Shown: positions 1 to 12,024, counted from the first letter of the stretch. The stretch is 64,000 bases of DNA from Paracoccaceae bacterium (GCA_026417295.1 JAOADN010000006.1:1-64000), one strand, 5' to 3'. The notes: generated by a model from the sequence alone, not told the origin. Numbers and translations are program-made.

Positions 1-1134
<1,134 letters not shown>

Positions 1135-1146
1135 TCACGGCAGCCC

Positions 1147-1521
1147 TCAGCCGCCGGTTTCCGCGCAGTGGCGGCGGAACGCCGCCTTCAGCATGTCGAG
1201 CTCGGCCCGCAGGAGATCGACCTCGGCGCGCAGGTCGGCCTCTGCGGCCGCGCCGGTCAGGATGCTGAAGGCGCCGATCTCGTCGCCGGTCCGGCTGTCG
1301 CGCACGAGGAAGGTCTGGACCCCGTCGTTCAGGAGCTCGGCCGGGATGGGCGCCCGCGCCGTCCAGCGGCCGCCCTGCTCGGTCAGGCTGAGGCCGGCCA
1401 GGGGACGCTGGTCATGGACGATCTCGATGGCGGGCGGCGGCCCGCCGGCGGCGGCGCCCTCGAGCAGGCCCTCCCATATTCCCGACCTGATCCGCGACAG
1501 CGACAGGGTCAGCGTGCCCAT
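1147..1521 (-). CDS. conserved hypothetical protein with C-terminal coiled coil
   Basis: ORF MGTLTLSLSRIRSGIWEGLLEG...; start chosen at the internal ATG. It is followed by a short gap to the upstream gene on the same strand. Confidence 0.6.
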   Translation of the reverse strand: MGTLTLSLSRIRSGIWEGLLEGAAAGGPPPAIEIVHDQRPLAGLSLTEQGGRWTARAPIPAELLNDGVQTFLVRDSRTGDEIGAFSILTGAAAEADLRAEVDLLRAELDMLKAAFRRHCAETGG

Positions 1522-1534
1522 GCCCCCCTCCCCG

Positions 1535-2311
1535 TCAGAGCGCCGCACGCGGATGGCGGCTGAAGGTGAGGTCGCGCAGGAGGATCTGGTTGAAGGACGG
1601 CCCTTCGAAGATCAGGTCCACCCAGGCCTTCTCGATGCGCTTCTCGTTCAGGCCGGAATAGCCGAGATCGAACTCGGCGGCCGGCGCATCGCGCGACAGG
1701 TCGAATTCGCGCACCATCTGTTCGGTGTTCGGACCGTGACGCACGTTCAGCCGGCCGAAGATCTCGATCGGGCGTTCAAGCTCGACGGCCGCCTGCGCCC
1801 TGAGGACATGGCCGCGCGACAGGCCGTTCAGGGCGGCCTCGGGCAGATCGACGACGAGCGACAGGTAGGATCCGTCGAAGCGGAAGACATCGATGCGCAG
1901 CCCGAAGGCGTTGCGGTCGCCCGGCCGCCCGTTGCGGACCTGCCGCAGGCAGAGCTCGCTCTGCCGGCAGTCGTGGAACAGGGTCGTGTCGGCGGCAAGG
2001 CGCGCGGGGCTGCCGACCGCGGCCATCCCGGCGGGGGTCGCGGGCCGCCGCCAGGGCTCGGGCCGCCAGGCCCAGTCGGATTGCAGGGGGGCGTCGATGC
2101 CGGCACCCGGCGGGGCGAGAAGACGTTCCTCGGCCACGCGGAGGAAGTCGTCGATCGCCTCGCGCGTGCGACGGGCGCGCAGGCTGCGGACCTTGAGCGT
2201 GGCGAGGTCCAGCCGTTCGGCGGCGGCGGCATCGGCGGCCCAGGCCGATGCGTCCCGGCGCATCCCCAGCCTTTCACGCACGCGCTTCAGCCTTCCCGTC
2301 AGGGCCATCAT
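1535..2311 (-). CDS. DUF6478-like conserved hypothetical protein
   Basis: 258 aa ORF with [16 protein letters not shown]...; resembles a family common in Rhodobacteraceae (from memory). Confidence 0.65.
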   Translation of the reverse strand: MMALTGRLKRVRERLGMRRDASAWAADAAAAERLDLATLKVRSLRARRTREAIDDFLRVAEERLLAPPGAGIDAPLQSDWAWRPEPWRRPATPAGMAAVGSPARLAADTTLFHDCRQSELCLRQVRNGRPGDRNAFGLRIDVFRFDGSYLSLVVDLPEAALNGLSRGHVLRAQAAVELERPIEIFGRLNVRHGPNTEQMVREFDLSRDAPAAEFDLGYSGLNEKRIEKAWVDLIFEGPSFNQILLRDLTFSRHPRAAL

Positions 2312-2381
2312 GCGATCTCCCGGATCGCGGCGAATCTACAGCCTCGGGATGAACGGACCAGATGCATCTTCCGGCAGGGCG

Positions 2382-4118
2382 TCACTGGTCCATGTAGATG
2401 TGGCTTTCGCCACGCGCACCCGGATGCGTCACCGCCCCCCAGCGCGCGCCGCCGACCAGGCGGGCGAACTTGTGCACGGCGCCCGAGGTATAGGCCGTCT
2501 TGCGCGGGCCCTTCCATTCGGCCCTGCGCTTCGCCAGCTCCTCGTCCGACAGGGCCACCGACAGCTCGCCCTTCAGCGCGTTCAGGGTGATCATGTCGCC
2601 GTTCTTCAGAAGCGCGATCGGCCCGCCATGCGCGGCCTCCGGCCCGACGTGGCCCACGCAGAAGCCCCGCGTCGCGCCCGAGAAGCGGCCGTCGGTGATG
2701 AGCGCCACCTTCTTGCCCATGCCCTGGCCCGAGAGCGCCGCCGTTGTCGCCAGCATCTCGCGCATGCCGGGCCCGCCCGCCGGGCCCTCGTTGCGGATGA
2801 CGATGACCTCGCCCTCCTTGTATTCGCGCTTCCTGACCGCCTCGAAGGCGTCCTCCTCGCATTCGAAGACGCGGGCCGGGCCTGTGAAGACCTGCTCGGC
2901 CTCGGTCATGCCGGCGACCTTCACGATCGCCCCGTCGGGCGCGAGGTTCCCCTTCAGCCCGACGACACCGCCCGTCTTCGTGATCGGCGCGCTGATCGGA
3001 TGGATCACCTTGCCGTCCGGCTCGCCGCGGATCTCCTCGAGGCTCTCGCCCAGGGTCCGGCCGCTGGCGGTGATGCAGTCGAGGTGCAGGAGCCCCGCCT
3101 TTGCCAGTTCCTTCATCACCACCGGCACGCCGCCCACCTCGTAGAGGTCCTTGGCCACATACTGCCCGCCCGGCCTGAGGTTAACGAAATAGGGCGTGTC
3201 GCGCATGATGTCGGCCACGTCGAAGAGGTCGAAGTCGATCCCCGCCTCGTTGGCGATCGCCGGCAGGTGCAGCGCCGCGTTGGTGGACCCGCCGGTGCAG
3301 GCCACGACGCGGGCTGCGTTCTCCAGGCTCTTGCGGGTCACGATGTCGCGGGCGCGGATGTTCTTCTCGATGAGGCGCATCACCGCGGCACCCGAGGCCT
3401 CGCAGAAGGCATCGCGGCTCTCGTAAGGCGCCGGCGCGCCCGAGGAGTTCAGGAGCGCCAGCCCGATCGCCTCGGAGACGCAGGCCATGGTGTTCGCCGT
3501 GTACTGCGCCCCGCAGGTGCCCGAGGACGGGCAGGACACGCGCTCCATGATGTCGAGTTCGGCCTCCGTCATGGTGCCGGCCTGCACCTTGCCCACGCCC
3601 TCGAACAGGTCCTGCACGGTGATGTCGCGGCCCTGATAGCGGCCGGGAAGGATCGACCCGCCATAGATGAAGACCGAGGGCACGTTCAGCCGCACCATCG
3701 CCATCATCATCCCCGGCAGGCTCTTGTCGCAGCCGGCAAGGCCCACCAGCGCATCATAGCAATGGCCGCGCATGGTGAGTTCGACCGAATCCGCGATGAC
3801 GTCGCGGCTGGCGAGGCTGGAGCGCATCCCCTCGTGCCCCATGGCCACGCCATCGGTCACGGTGATCGTGGTGAACTCGCGCGGGGTGCCGCCGCCCTTC
3901 TTGACCCCCAGCTTCACGACCTGGGCCTGCCGGTTGAGCGCGATGTTGCAGGGCGCTGCCTCGTTCCAGCAGGTGGCGACGCCGACCAGCGGCTGGTGGA
4001 TCTCGTCCTCGGTCAGGCCCATCGCGTAAAGGTAGCTGCGGTGCGGGGCACGGGCGGGGCCCTCGGTCACATGGCGGCTGGGCAGCTTCGACTTGTCGAA
4101 ACGGGCGTTCGTGGGCAT
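2382..4118 (-). CDS. ilvD: dihydroxy-acid dehydratase
   Basis: Motifs [29 protein letters not shown] and [18 protein letters not shown]; start at [20 protein letters not shown]. Confidence 0.96.
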   Translation of the reverse strand: MPTNARFDKSKLPSRHVTEGPARAPHRSYLYAMGLTEDEIHQPLVGVATCWNEAAPCNIALNRQAQVVKLGVKKGGGTPREFTTITVTDGVAMGHEGMRSSLASRDVIADSVELTMRGHCYDALVGLAGCDKSLPGMMMAMVRLNVPSVFIYGGSILPGRYQGRDITVQDLFEGVGKVQAGTMTEAELDIMERVSCPSSGTCGAQYTANTMACVSEAIGLALLNSSGAPAPYESRDAFCEASGAAVMRLIEKNIRARDIVTRKSLENAARVVACTGGSTNAALHLPAIANEAGIDFDLFDVADIMRDTPYFVNLRPGGQYVAKDLYEVGGVPVVMKELAKAGLLHLDCITASGRTLGESLEEIRGEPDGKVIHPISAPITKTGGVVGLKGNLAPDGAIVKVAGMTEAEQVFTGPARVFECEEDAFEAVRKREYKEGEVIVIRNEGPAGGPGMREMLATTAALSGQGMGKKVALITDGRFSGATRGFCVGHVGPEAAHGGPIALLKNGDMITLNALKGELSVALSDEELAKRRAEWKGPRKTAYTSGAVHKFARLVGGARWGAVTHPGARGESHIYMDQ

Positions 4119-4259
4119 CGGCGTCTCCGGCAGGGGGTGGGGCGAAGGGATAGTGAAGCGGACCCGGGGGGGCAAGGCGGTTTGCGTCCCCTCCTGTCGC
4201 AGCCGGCCTATCCGAAGGGCCGCGGCCGGCCTAGACTGGCGGCGGACCCGGAGGCAGGC

Positions 4260-5456
4260 ATGTCGGGGCGAGAAGCATTCCTATCGACGATGGCAGAGAC
4301 CCTGGCCGGGATCGCGGCCGAGGGTCTGACAAAGCGCGAGCGGCCGATCGCCGGCCCGCAGGGAACCCGCGTGGACCTGGGCGGAAGGCTGATGCTGAAC
4401 CTCTGCGCCAACAACTACCTCGGGCTTGCCGACGACCCGCGCCTGATCGCGGCGGCCGGGGGGGCGATGCAGACGCATGGCTTCGGCCTGGCCTCGGTGC
4501 GGTTCATCTGCGGCACGCAGGACATCCACCGGGCGCTGGAGGCGCGGATAGCGGCCTTCCTCGGCAAGGACGACGCGATCCTCTTCGCCGCCTGCTTCGA
4601 TGCGAACGGCGGGCTGTTCGAGGCGCTGCTCGGCCCCGAGGACGCGGTCGTGTCGGACAGCCTGAACCATGCCTCGATCATCGACGGCATCCGGCTAAGC
4701 AAGGCGCGGCGCTATCGCTTCGCCAATGCCGACATGGAGGATCTGGACAGGCAGCTTCGCGCGGCCCGCAGCGACGGGGCGCGACATGTCATGATCGCCA
4801 CCGACGGCGTCTTCAGCATGGACGGCTATCTGGCGAAGCTGCCCGAGATCACGGCGCTTGCCGAGACGCACGGCGCGCTGGTGATGGTGGACGACTGCCA
4901 CGCCACCGGCTTCATGGGGCCGCAGGGGCGGGGCACGCCCCACCATCACGGCGTGGCCGACCGGGTGGACATCCTGACGGGCACGCTGGGCAAGGCGCTG
5001 GGCGGGGCGCTGGGCGGATATGTCGCCGGGCCGCAGCCGGTGATCGACCTCTTGCGTCAGAGGGCGCGGCCGTACCTGTTCTCGAACGCGCTGCCCCCCG
5101 CGGTGGTCGGCGCGGGTCTGGCGGCCCTGGACATCGTCGAGGCGGCCGACGACCTGCGCGCGGCGCTGTTCGCGAATGCGCGGCACTGGCGCGCGGGGCT
5201 GGAGAAGGCGGGCTTCCGCCTTCTGCCGGGCGAGCATCCGATCGTGCCGGTGATGCTGGGCGAGGCGCGGCTGGCGCAGGCGATGGCGGCCGAACTGGAC
5301 CGGCGCGGCGTCTATGTGGCGGGCTTCTTCTTTCCGGTCGTGCCGAAGGGCCAGGCGCGCATCCGCACGCAGATGAATGCCCGCCTGACGCGCGCCGATC
5401 TGGACCTTGCGCTTGGCGCGTTCGAGGAGGCGGGCAAGGCGGTGGGAGCGATCTGA
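4260..5456 (+). CDS. kbl: glycine C-acetyltransferase (2-amino-3-ketobutyrate CoA ligase)
   Basis: [28 protein letters not shown]...[12 protein letters not shown]...[16 protein letters not shown]; directly followed by tdh. Confidence 0.95.
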   Translation: MSGREAFLSTMAETLAGIAAEGLTKRERPIAGPQGTRVDLGGRLMLNLCANNYLGLADDPRLIAAAGGAMQTHGFGLASVRFICGTQDIHRALEARIAAFLGKDDAILFAACFDANGGLFEALLGPEDAVVSDSLNHASIIDGIRLSKARRYRFANADMEDLDRQLRAARSDGARHVMIATDGVFSMDGYLAKLPEITALAETHGALVMVDDCHATGFMGPQGRGTPHHHGVADRVDILTGTLGKALGGALGGYVAGPQPVIDLLRQRARPYLFSNALPPAVVGAGLAALDIVEAADDLRAALFANARHWRAGLEKAGFRLLPGEHPIVPVMLGEARLAQAMAAELDRRGVYVAGFFFPVVPKGQARIRTQMNARLTRADLDLALGAFEEAGKAVGAI

Positions 5457-5457
5457 G

Positions 5458-6495
5458 ATGCGCAACGACATGAAGGCGCTGGTGAAGTCGCGGCCCGAGC
5501 CCGGCCTGTGGATGGAACACCGCCCGGTGCCCGAGATCGGCCCCGACGACGTGCTGATCCGCATCCGCAAGACCGGGATCTGCGGCACCGACATCCACAT
5601 CTGGAACTGGGACGACTGGGCAAGGCGCACGGTCCCGGTGCCGCTGGTCACCGGCCACGAATTCGCCGGCGAGATCGTCGAGCTCGGGCGGAATGTCGAG
5701 GGGCTGGCGATCGGGCAGCGCTGTTCCGGCGAGGGTCACCTCATCGGCCACCACAGCCGCCAGAGCCGGTCGGGGAAGTTCCACCTCGACCCCGAGACGC
5801 GGGGGATCGGGGTGAACGAGCAGGGCGCCTTCGCCGAATACCTGCGCCTGCCGGCCTTCAACGTGGTGCCGCTGCCCGACGAGATCGACGACGAGATCGG
5901 CGCGATCCTCGACCCGCTGGGCAATGCGGTCCACACGGCGCTGAGCTTCGACCTGATCGGCGAGGACGTGCTGGTCACCGGGGCGGGGCCCATCGGCATC
6001 ATGGCGGCCGCCGTGGCGCGCCATGTCGGCGCCAGGCACGTCGTCATCACCGACGTCAATCCCGCGCGGCTGGAGCTGGCGGCGAAGGTGGCCGACGTGG
6101 TGCCGGTGAACGTGGCGCAGGAGGACCTGAAGGACGTCATCGCACGGCTGAAGCTTGCCCAGGGCTTCGACGTGGGCATGGAGATGTCGGGCAGCCAGCA
6201 GGCGCTGGACCAGATGGTCGAGAGCATGGTGATGGGCGGGCGCATCGCCCTTCTCGGCATCCCGCCGGGCAAGAGCCCGGTGGACTGGTCGCGCATCGTC
6301 TTCAAGGCGATCACGATCAAGGGCGTCTACGGGCGCGAGATCTTCGAGACCTGGTACAAGATGATCGCGATGCTGACGAACGGCCTGGACGTCCGGGCCG
6401 TCATCACCCACCGCTTCAGGGCGGAGGACTTCGCCCGGGGGTTCGAGACGATGCGGTCCGGGGCCTCGGGGAAGGTCGTCCTGGACTGGACCTGA
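5458..6495 (+). CDS. tdh: L-threonine 3-dehydrogenase
   Basis: [55 protein letters not shown]; zinc-MDR family and kbl-tdh operon. Confidence 0.97.
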   Translation: MRNDMKALVKSRPEPGLWMEHRPVPEIGPDDVLIRIRKTGICGTDIHIWNWDDWARRTVPVPLVTGHEFAGEIVELGRNVEGLAIGQRCSGEGHLIGHHSRQSRSGKFHLDPETRGIGVNEQGAFAEYLRLPAFNVVPLPDEIDDEIGAILDPLGNAVHTALSFDLIGEDVLVTGAGPIGIMAAAVARHVGARHVVITDVNPARLELAAKVADVVPVNVAQEDLKDVIARLKLAQGFDVGMEMSGSQQALDQMVESMVMGGRIALLGIPPGKSPVDWSRIVFKAITIKGVYGREIFETWYKMIAMLTNGLDVRAVITHRFRAEDFARGFETMRSGASGKVVLDWT

Positions 6496-6540
6496 GGGCG
6501 GGACGGGCCGCCGCGGGACGCCGTTCCGGGGGCCGCGGGG

Positions 6541-6563
6541 GGGTGTCCCACGATGGGACACCC
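6541..6563 (+). terminator. perfect stem-loop GGGTGTCCCA-CGA-TGGGACACCC followed by TTT, 3' of tdh
   Basis: 10-bp perfect inverted repeat with a 3-nt loop, 45 nt after the tdh stop, with a short T run. Confidence 0.7.
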
Positions 6564-6624
6564 TTTCCGGGTCAATGAAATCAATGGGTTGATTTTCGAG
6601 TTAACGATCGATTCAGGAATTGCC

Positions 6625-6950
6625 CCCGTCCGCCCCCTCAGGCGCGAGGGGTTCGGAGGCAGAGCGCGAGGGCCTCGGGCGGGTGCCGGTCCGCGCCCCG
6701 CGGAGCAGCGCGGAGATGGAGTCGAGAGGGAGAGGGCCTCGGATGGTTGCCGGTCCGCGTCCCTCAGGCGCGGGGAGACCGGGGGCAGCGCGCGCGGGCC
6801 TCGGGTGGGTGCCGGTCCGCGCCCCTCAGGCGCGGGGAGATCGGGGGCGCCCGTTCACCCCGTCCCGGTCGGCGCCCTTCCCCCGGGGGCGCGCAGAGAG
6901 GGGGCGGCGGGCCTTGCCGGGTGCCGGCCCGCGCCCCCGGGCGCGCGGAC
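6625..6950. repeat. degenerate ~62-64 bp tandem repeat (core GCCTCGGGYGGGTGCCGGTCCGCGCCCCTCAGGCGCGGGGAG)
   Basis: CCGGTCCGCG units begin at 6686, 6750 and 6812 (spacing 64 and 62), with flanking decayed partial copies. Confidence 0.7.
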
Positions 6951-7014
6951 CCCAGGGGGGTGGCGTCGCGGGCCTTCCGGCATCGCCCTCCCCCCGGATG
7001 CCGGCCGCGTCCCG

Positions 7015-7779
7015 TCAGATCCCGGCATACCAGTCATAGCCCCGGTCGGCCCAGTAGCTGCCCCTTCCGGTGCCGAACCCGGCGAGGCTGTCGGCAAGTT
7101 CGATCGTGTGGATGTACTTGGCGTGCTTGTAGCCCAGCGCGCGTTCGACGCGCAGGCGCAGCGGCGCGCCATTGGCCACCGGCAGGTCCGTGCCGTTCAT
7201 GCCCCAGGCGAGGATCGTCTGGGGATGCCAGGCATCGATCAGGTCGTGGGATTCGTAATACTTCACCTCGCCCGCGAGGCCGCGCTCGATCGTGTCGAAG
7301 CAGTGGAACACCGCGTAGCGGGCGGCGACCAGCGGGCGCGCCAGATCGAGCACGAGGCCGAGCGGCGTGCCGGTCCAGCGGGCGATGCAGCTCCAGCCCT
7401 CGACGCAGTCGTGGCGGGTGATCTGGCTGCGCACGGGCATGGCGCGCAGGTCGGCGAGCGACAGCGACAGCGGGCGCGCGACAAGGCCGGTCACGCGCAG
7501 CCGGTAATCCGCCCAGCCGCCGGCCTTCAGCGCAAGGTAGTCGGCCGCGTCGGGGTCGGTCACGCCGTTCGGGCGCATGCCCTGGCGGATGTCGGCCTCG
7601 GCATATTCGCGGGCGAGCGACCGCCCGCCGGCCAGCGCGCGCTGGACCCGCCAGGTGAGCCCGTTCGCCGAGGCCATCGCCCGGCGCAGGGACGTGTCCC
7701 CGTCGAGGATCCGGCAGGCCGACAGGCCGAGGACGGCCGCGCCCGTCGCGCCGGCGCGCAGGACCATGCGGCGGTTCAT
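7015..7779 (-). CDS. molybdopterin-dependent oxidoreductase (sulfite oxidase/YedY-type fold)
   Basis: RITRHDCVEGWSCIARWTGTPLG motif with Mo-binding Cys; tat-like N-terminus MNRRMVLRAG; overlaps the cytochrome b gene. Confidence 0.88.
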   Translation of the reverse strand: MNRRMVLRAGATGAAVLGLSACRILDGDTSLRRAMASANGLTWRVQRALAGGRSLAREYAEADIRQGMRPNGVTDPDAADYLALKAGGWADYRLRVTGLVARPLSLSLADLRAMPVRSQITRHDCVEGWSCIARWTGTPLGLVLDLARPLVAARYAVFHCFDTIERGLAGEVKYYESHDLIDAWHPQTILAWGMNGTDLPVANGAPLRLRVERALGYKHAKYIHTIELADSLAGFGTGRGSYWADRGYDWYAGI

Positions 7780-8606
7780 CCGGCGCCTCCCTCCTGGTCG
7801 GGGTCGATGCGGTACCAGCCCGTCAGGATCGAGCGCAGCTCGTTCACGGGGCCGGCGAGCAGGACCATCAGCATGTGCACGGCGAAGAAACCGGCAAGCA
7901 GCAGCATGACCGCGAAGTGCAGCGTGCGGGCGGTCTGCCGCCCGCCGAAGAGGTCGAGCGTCCAGGGGAACCAGGCATTGAACCAGGGCGACATGGTGAG
8001 CCCGGTCAGGATCATCAGCGGCAGCAGGACGAAGAGCACCCCGGCATAGGCGAGCTTCTGCAGCGCGCCGTAGCCGCGGCCGTGGCGCAGCCGGAGCCGG
8101 GCGTGATCGGCGATGTCGCGCGGCAGCGCCCGCAGGTCGGCGCGTGTCGGGACGAGATCGCGCAGGTGGCCGGTCGCTGCGGCCGCGACGAGCCAGAGCG
8201 CCAGGACGGCGAGGAGGAGCCAGGCGAAGAAGAAGTGGACGACGCGCCCGGCGGCGAGGCTGCGGTAGCTGGGGATCGTCAGCGCGGCGGGAATGGCCTG
8301 GACGGTTCCCTGCTGCACCCCGAGGAAGCCGGTCGTGTCGAATTCCGCCCCGAGGATGCGGATGAAGCCCCGGGCGGCGGCCCCCTCGCCCGTCGCGCCG
8401 ATGGCGAGGACGGCGTTGTCATAGGCGAAGCCCGATTCCTCGCCGACGTGGAGGACCGGATGGGCGTTGAAGACCTGCAGCCCGCTCAGCATCAGGAAGA
8501 ACAGGCTGACCGCCCAGAGCCAGTGGGTGAGGCGTGTCCAGACCGTATGGCGCCGGACGAGCCGCCCCCCTGCCCTGCCCCCGCCCTTCCCCTGCCCTGC
8601 CGTCAT
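7776..8606 (-). CDS. cytochrome b/b6-type membrane protein (partner of the molybdopterin oxidoreductase)
   Basis: RRHTVWTRLTHWLWAVSLFFLMLSG...VVHFFFAWLLL...LHFAVMLLLAGFFAVHMLMVLL; His-rich TM helices. Confidence 0.85.
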   Translation of the reverse strand: MTAGQGKGGGRAGGRLVRRHTVWTRLTHWLWAVSLFFLMLSGLQVFNAHPVLHVGEESGFAYDNAVLAIGATGEGAAARGFIRILGAEFDTTGFLGVQQGTVQAIPAALTIPSYRSLAAGRVVHFFFAWLLLAVLALWLVAAAATGHLRDLVPTRADLRALPRDIADHARLRLRHGRGYGALQKLAYAGVLFVLLPLMILTGLTMSPWFNAWFPWTLDLFGGRQTARTLHFAVMLLLAGFFAVHMLMVLLAGPVNELRSILTGWYRIDPDQEGGAG

Positions 8607-8753
8607 CGCCGCCCCCTTTCCCTGCTGCTGCCGGACAGGTCGAGTTACGGCGGGGAGGCGCGGAAAGTTGCACGCGCCGTCCGGGGATATGGCCTTTTGC
8701 GCCGCGGCATGGTGGTCTGGGCGCGCCACAGGCCGCCCCGAGGTTCCGCCGCC

Positions 8754-9644
8754 ATGCCCACAGCCTATGCCCCGCACGACCGGCTGATCGCCACCGCGCG
8801 GGCCAGGCCGCAGCTGTGGCGGCTGGCCGCGGGGACGGTGCTGGGCACGGCGGTCTATGTCGCGCTGATGGCGGGCCTTTTCCTGTACATCCGCCTGGCG
8901 CACGGCGATTTCGTCGCCGGCGCGGTGATCCTGGCGATGTCGGTCGGGGCGACGCCGGGGATGCTGGTGCTGCTGCTGTTCAGCTTCGCGGGCCTGGCCA
9001 TCGGCGCCTTCGTCGCGGTGCGCGCCCTGCACGGGCGCAGCGCGGCCACGCTGTTCGGCGCCCCGCCGGGGCGGATCCTGCGCGACGCGCTGCGCGTCGC
9101 CGGCCCGGTCATCCTCTTGCAGGTGGCGCTGCTGCCCCTGTCGCTGGGCGAGGGGGCCGCGCGCCACGTGCCGCTGGCGACCGTCCTTGCCTGGCTGCCC
9201 CTGGCAGCCGTCGGGCTGGCGGTGCAGACGGGGGCCGAGGAAGTGGCCTTCCGCGGCTACCTGCAGAGCCAGACGGCGGCGCGGTTCGGCCGGCCGCTGG
9301 CCTGGATCGCCGGCCCCTCGGTCCTGTTCGCGGCGGGCCATTTCTCGCCGGCGACCTACGGGCCGGCGGCGGTTCCGGTCGTCCTGTGGGCCTTCGTCTT
9401 CGGCTGCCTCGCCGCCGACCTGACGGCGCGGACGGGGAACCTGGGCGCGGCGATCGGCTTCCACTTCGCCACCAATTTCGGCTCGATGATCCTGCTGGGC
9501 CTGGCGGGCAACCTTGACGGGCTGGCGCTGTGGACGGTGGCGCCCGACTTCACCGACGCCGGGACGGTGGCGCGTTTCCTTGCGGCGGATTTCCTGATGA
9601 TGGCGGCAGGCTGGCTTCTGGCGCGGCTGGTGCTGCGCGTCTGA
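8754..9644 (+). CDS. CPBP family intramembrane metalloprotease (type II CAAX prenyl endopeptidase-like)
   Basis: Motifs EEVAFRGYLQ, FAAGHFSPATYG and GFHFATN. Confidence 0.88.
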   Translation: MPTAYAPHDRLIATARARPQLWRLAAGTVLGTAVYVALMAGLFLYIRLAHGDFVAGAVILAMSVGATPGMLVLLLFSFAGLAIGAFVAVRALHGRSAATLFGAPPGRILRDALRVAGPVILLQVALLPLSLGEGAARHVPLATVLAWLPLAAVGLAVQTGAEEVAFRGYLQSQTAARFGRPLAWIAGPSVLFAAGHFSPATYGPAAVPVVLWAFVFGCLAADLTARTGNLGAAIGFHFATNFGSMILLGLAGNLDGLALWTVAPDFTDAGTVARFLAADFLMMAAGWLLARLVLRV

Positions 9645-9707
9645 TTGCATTCCGCCCCCCGCGGGACTATCTGGAGGGACCGGATCGACAACGTCAGGCA
9701 GGCGGCG

Positions 9708-10622
9708 ATGAACTGGATCACCAACTACGTCCGGCCGAAGATCAATTCGCTGTTCTCCCGCCGGGAAGTGCCCGAGAACCTGTGGTCCAAGTGCCCCGAA
9801 TGCGGGACGATGCTGTTCCACCGGGAACTGTCGGAGAACCTGAACGTCTGCACCAATTGCGACCACCACATGGCGATCAGCCCGCGGGCGCGGTTCGAAT
9901 CGCTGTTCGACGGCGGGGCCTTCACCGAGATCCGGGTGCCCGAGCCGATCGTCGACCCGCTGCATTTCCGCGACCAGAAGAAATATCCCGAGCGGCTGAA
10001 GGCGGCGCAGAAGGAGACCGGCGCCAGGGACACGATGCTGGTCGTCGAGGGCGAGATCCTGCGCACGCCCGCCGTGGTCGCGGCGCATGACTTCGCCTTC
10101 ATGGGCGGCTCGATGGGGATGGCGGTCGGCAACGCGATGATCGCCGCGGCCGAGCGCGCGGTGAAGCGCAAGCTGCCGCTCGTCGTCTTCACCGCGGCGG
10201 GGGGCGCGCGGATGCAGGAGGGCATCCTGTCGCTGATGCAGATGCCGCGCACCACGGTGGCCGTCGAGATGGTGAAGGAGGCGGGCCTGCCCTACATCGT
10301 CGTCATGACGCATCCGACGACGGGGGGCGTGACGGCGAGCTATGCGATGCTGGGCGACGTGCAGATCGCCGAGCCGGGGGCGCTGATCTGCTTTGCCGGG
10401 CCGCGGGTCATCGAGCAGACGATCCGCGAGAAGCTGCCCGAGGGCTTCCAGCGGGCCGAATACCTTCTGGACCACGGGATGCTCGACCGCGTTGTGCACC
10501 GCCGCAGGATGCGCGAGGAGCTGGCGACGCTGATCCGGCTGCTGATGAACAGGCCGGCGGCGGTGAAGGGCGACCTGCCGAAGCCCGAGCCCGCGCCGGT
10601 GCAGGCCGCCGCCGCCGAATGA
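9708..10622 (+). CDS. accD: acetyl-CoA carboxylase carboxyltransferase subunit beta
   Basis: MNWITNYVRPKINSLF...WSKCPECGTMLFHREL...CTNCDHHM zinc finger; AARMQEG motif. Confidence 0.97.
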   Translation: MNWITNYVRPKINSLFSRREVPENLWSKCPECGTMLFHRELSENLNVCTNCDHHMAISPRARFESLFDGGAFTEIRVPEPIVDPLHFRDQKKYPERLKAAQKETGARDTMLVVEGEILRTPAVVAAHDFAFMGGSMGMAVGNAMIAAAERAVKRKLPLVVFTAAGGARMQEGILSLMQMPRTTVAVEMVKEAGLPYIVVMTHPTTGGVTASYAMLGDVQIAEPGALICFAGPRVIEQTIREKLPEGFQRAEYLLDHGMLDRVVHRRRMREELATLIRLLMNRPAAVKGDLPKPEPAPVQAAAAE

Positions 10623-11893
10623 GCGCGGAAGGATCGGACGTCATCCTCGAGCGGATGATGTCGCTGCACCCGAAGGTCATCGACCTGACGCTCGAGCGCG
10701 TGGAGCGGCTGCTCGGGCGGCTCGGCCACCCGGAGCGGTCGATCCCGCCGGTGATCCACGTCGCCGGGACGAACGGGAAGGGCTCGACCCAGGCGATGAT
10801 CCGGGCGGGGCTGGAGGCGGCTGGGCGGAGGGTGCATGCCTATACCTCGCCGCATCTCGCCCGCTTTCACGAGCGCATCCGCCTGGCCGGGCGGCTGATC
10901 GCGGAGGATCACCTGGCGGAGGTGCTGGCCGAATGCGAGGCCGCCAATGCCGGGGCGCCGATCACCTTCTTCGAGATCACGACCTGCACGGCCTTCCTGG
11001 CCTTCAGCCGGGTCGCGGCGGACTGGACGCTGCTCGAGGTCGGGCTGGGCGGGCGGCTGGACGCGACGAACGTGATCGAGCGGCCGCGGCTGACGATCAT
11101 CACGCCGGTGTCGCTGGACCACCAGCAGTATCTCGGCGACACGGTGGCAGCGATCGCCGGCGAGAAGGCGGGGATCATCAAGCGCGGCGTCCCCGTGGTT
11201 GTGGGGCCGCAGGCGGAGGAAGGTTTCGGGGTGATCGAGGCGCGGGCGGAGCGCCTGGGCGCCCCCGTCCTCGCCGCGGGCCGGGACTGGCTGGCGCGGG
11301 AGGAGCGCGGGCGGCTGGTCTTCCAGGACGGGACCGGGCTTGTCGACCTGCCGCTTCCGAACCTGCCCGGCCCGCACCAGATCGACAATGCGGGCGCGGC
11401 GCTGATGGCCCTGAGGCTGATCGGCATGGACGAGGCCGCCTGCGAGGCGGCGGTGACGCGGGCGGAATGGCCGGCGCGCATGCAGCGGCTGCGGACGGGG
11501 CCGCTGGTGGCGGCGGCGGGGTCCTGCGAACTGTGGCTGGACGGGGGGCACAACCCGGCGGGCGGCGCGGCGGTGGCGGCGACGCTGGCGCGGATGCCGG
11601 TGCGGCCCACGCACCTGATCGTGGGCATGCTGAACACCAAGGACATCGCCGGCTACCTGCGGCCGCTGGCAGCCGTGGCGGCCAGCCTGACGGCGGTGTC
11701 GATCCCCGGCGAGAGGAACACGCTGACGGCCGAGGAGACCCGGGCCGCGGCGCGGGCGGCGGGGATCGAGGCCGGCACGGCCGGGACGGTGGACGAGGCG
11801 GTGGCGCGTCTGGCCGGGGCCCATCCGGGCACGCGCATCCTGATCTGCGGCTCGCTCTATCTGGCAGGATCGGTGCTGCGCGCGAACGGCTAG
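10619..11893 (+). CDS. folC: bifunctional folylpolyglutamate synthase/dihydrofolate synthase
   Basis: VAGTNGKGSTQAMI, TSPHLARFHERI and LDGGHNPAG motifs; overlaps the accD stop. Confidence 0.96.
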   Translation: MSAEGSDVILERMMSLHPKVIDLTLERVERLLGRLGHPERSIPPVIHVAGTNGKGSTQAMIRAGLEAAGRRVHAYTSPHLARFHERIRLAGRLIAEDHLAEVLAECEAANAGAPITFFEITTCTAFLAFSRVAADWTLLEVGLGGRLDATNVIERPRLTIITPVSLDHQQYLGDTVAAIAGEKAGIIKRGVPVVVGPQAEEGFGVIEARAERLGAPVLAAGRDWLAREERGRLVFQDGTGLVDLPLPNLPGPHQIDNAGAALMALRLIGMDEAACEAAVTRAEWPARMQRLRTGPLVAAAGSCELWLDGGHNPAGGAAVAATLARMPVRPTHLIVGMLNTKDIAGYLRPLAAVAASLTAVSIPGERNTLTAEETRAAARAAGIEAGTAGTVDEAVARLAGAHPGTRILICGSLYLAGSVLRANG

Positions 11894-11910
11894 GGCGCGG
11901 GAAGGGGCGG

Positions 11911-12024
11911 GGATGCGGTCGCGCGACCGCATCCCATGCCGCTTCGAAGCGGCATGGACGGGCCTTCGAAGGCCCGTCGCCGCCGCGGGGCGGCCCCGCG
12001 GCGGCGCGCGCCCGCGCGGGCGCG
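11911..12024. repeat. array of five contiguous palindromes between convergent genes (array 1)
   Basis: 11911-11934 GGATGCGGTCGC|GCGACCGCATCC; 11935-11956 CATGCCGCTTC|GAAGCGGCATG; 11957-11978 GACGGGCCTTC|GAAGGCCCGTC; 11979-12005 GCCGCCGCGGGG-CGG-CCCCGCGGCGGC; 12007-12024 CGCGCCCGC|GCGGGCGCG. Confidence 0.95.

Noticed and set aside
7875-8753. N-terminal extension of the 589-aa ORF ending at 9644
   Set aside because: This part is antisense to the cytochrome b gene; the CPBP protease starts at 8754.
9890-9915. GGTTCGAATC-like T-loop sequence suggesting a tRNA
   Set aside because: It lies inside accD coding sequence and lacks acceptor, D and anticodon arms.
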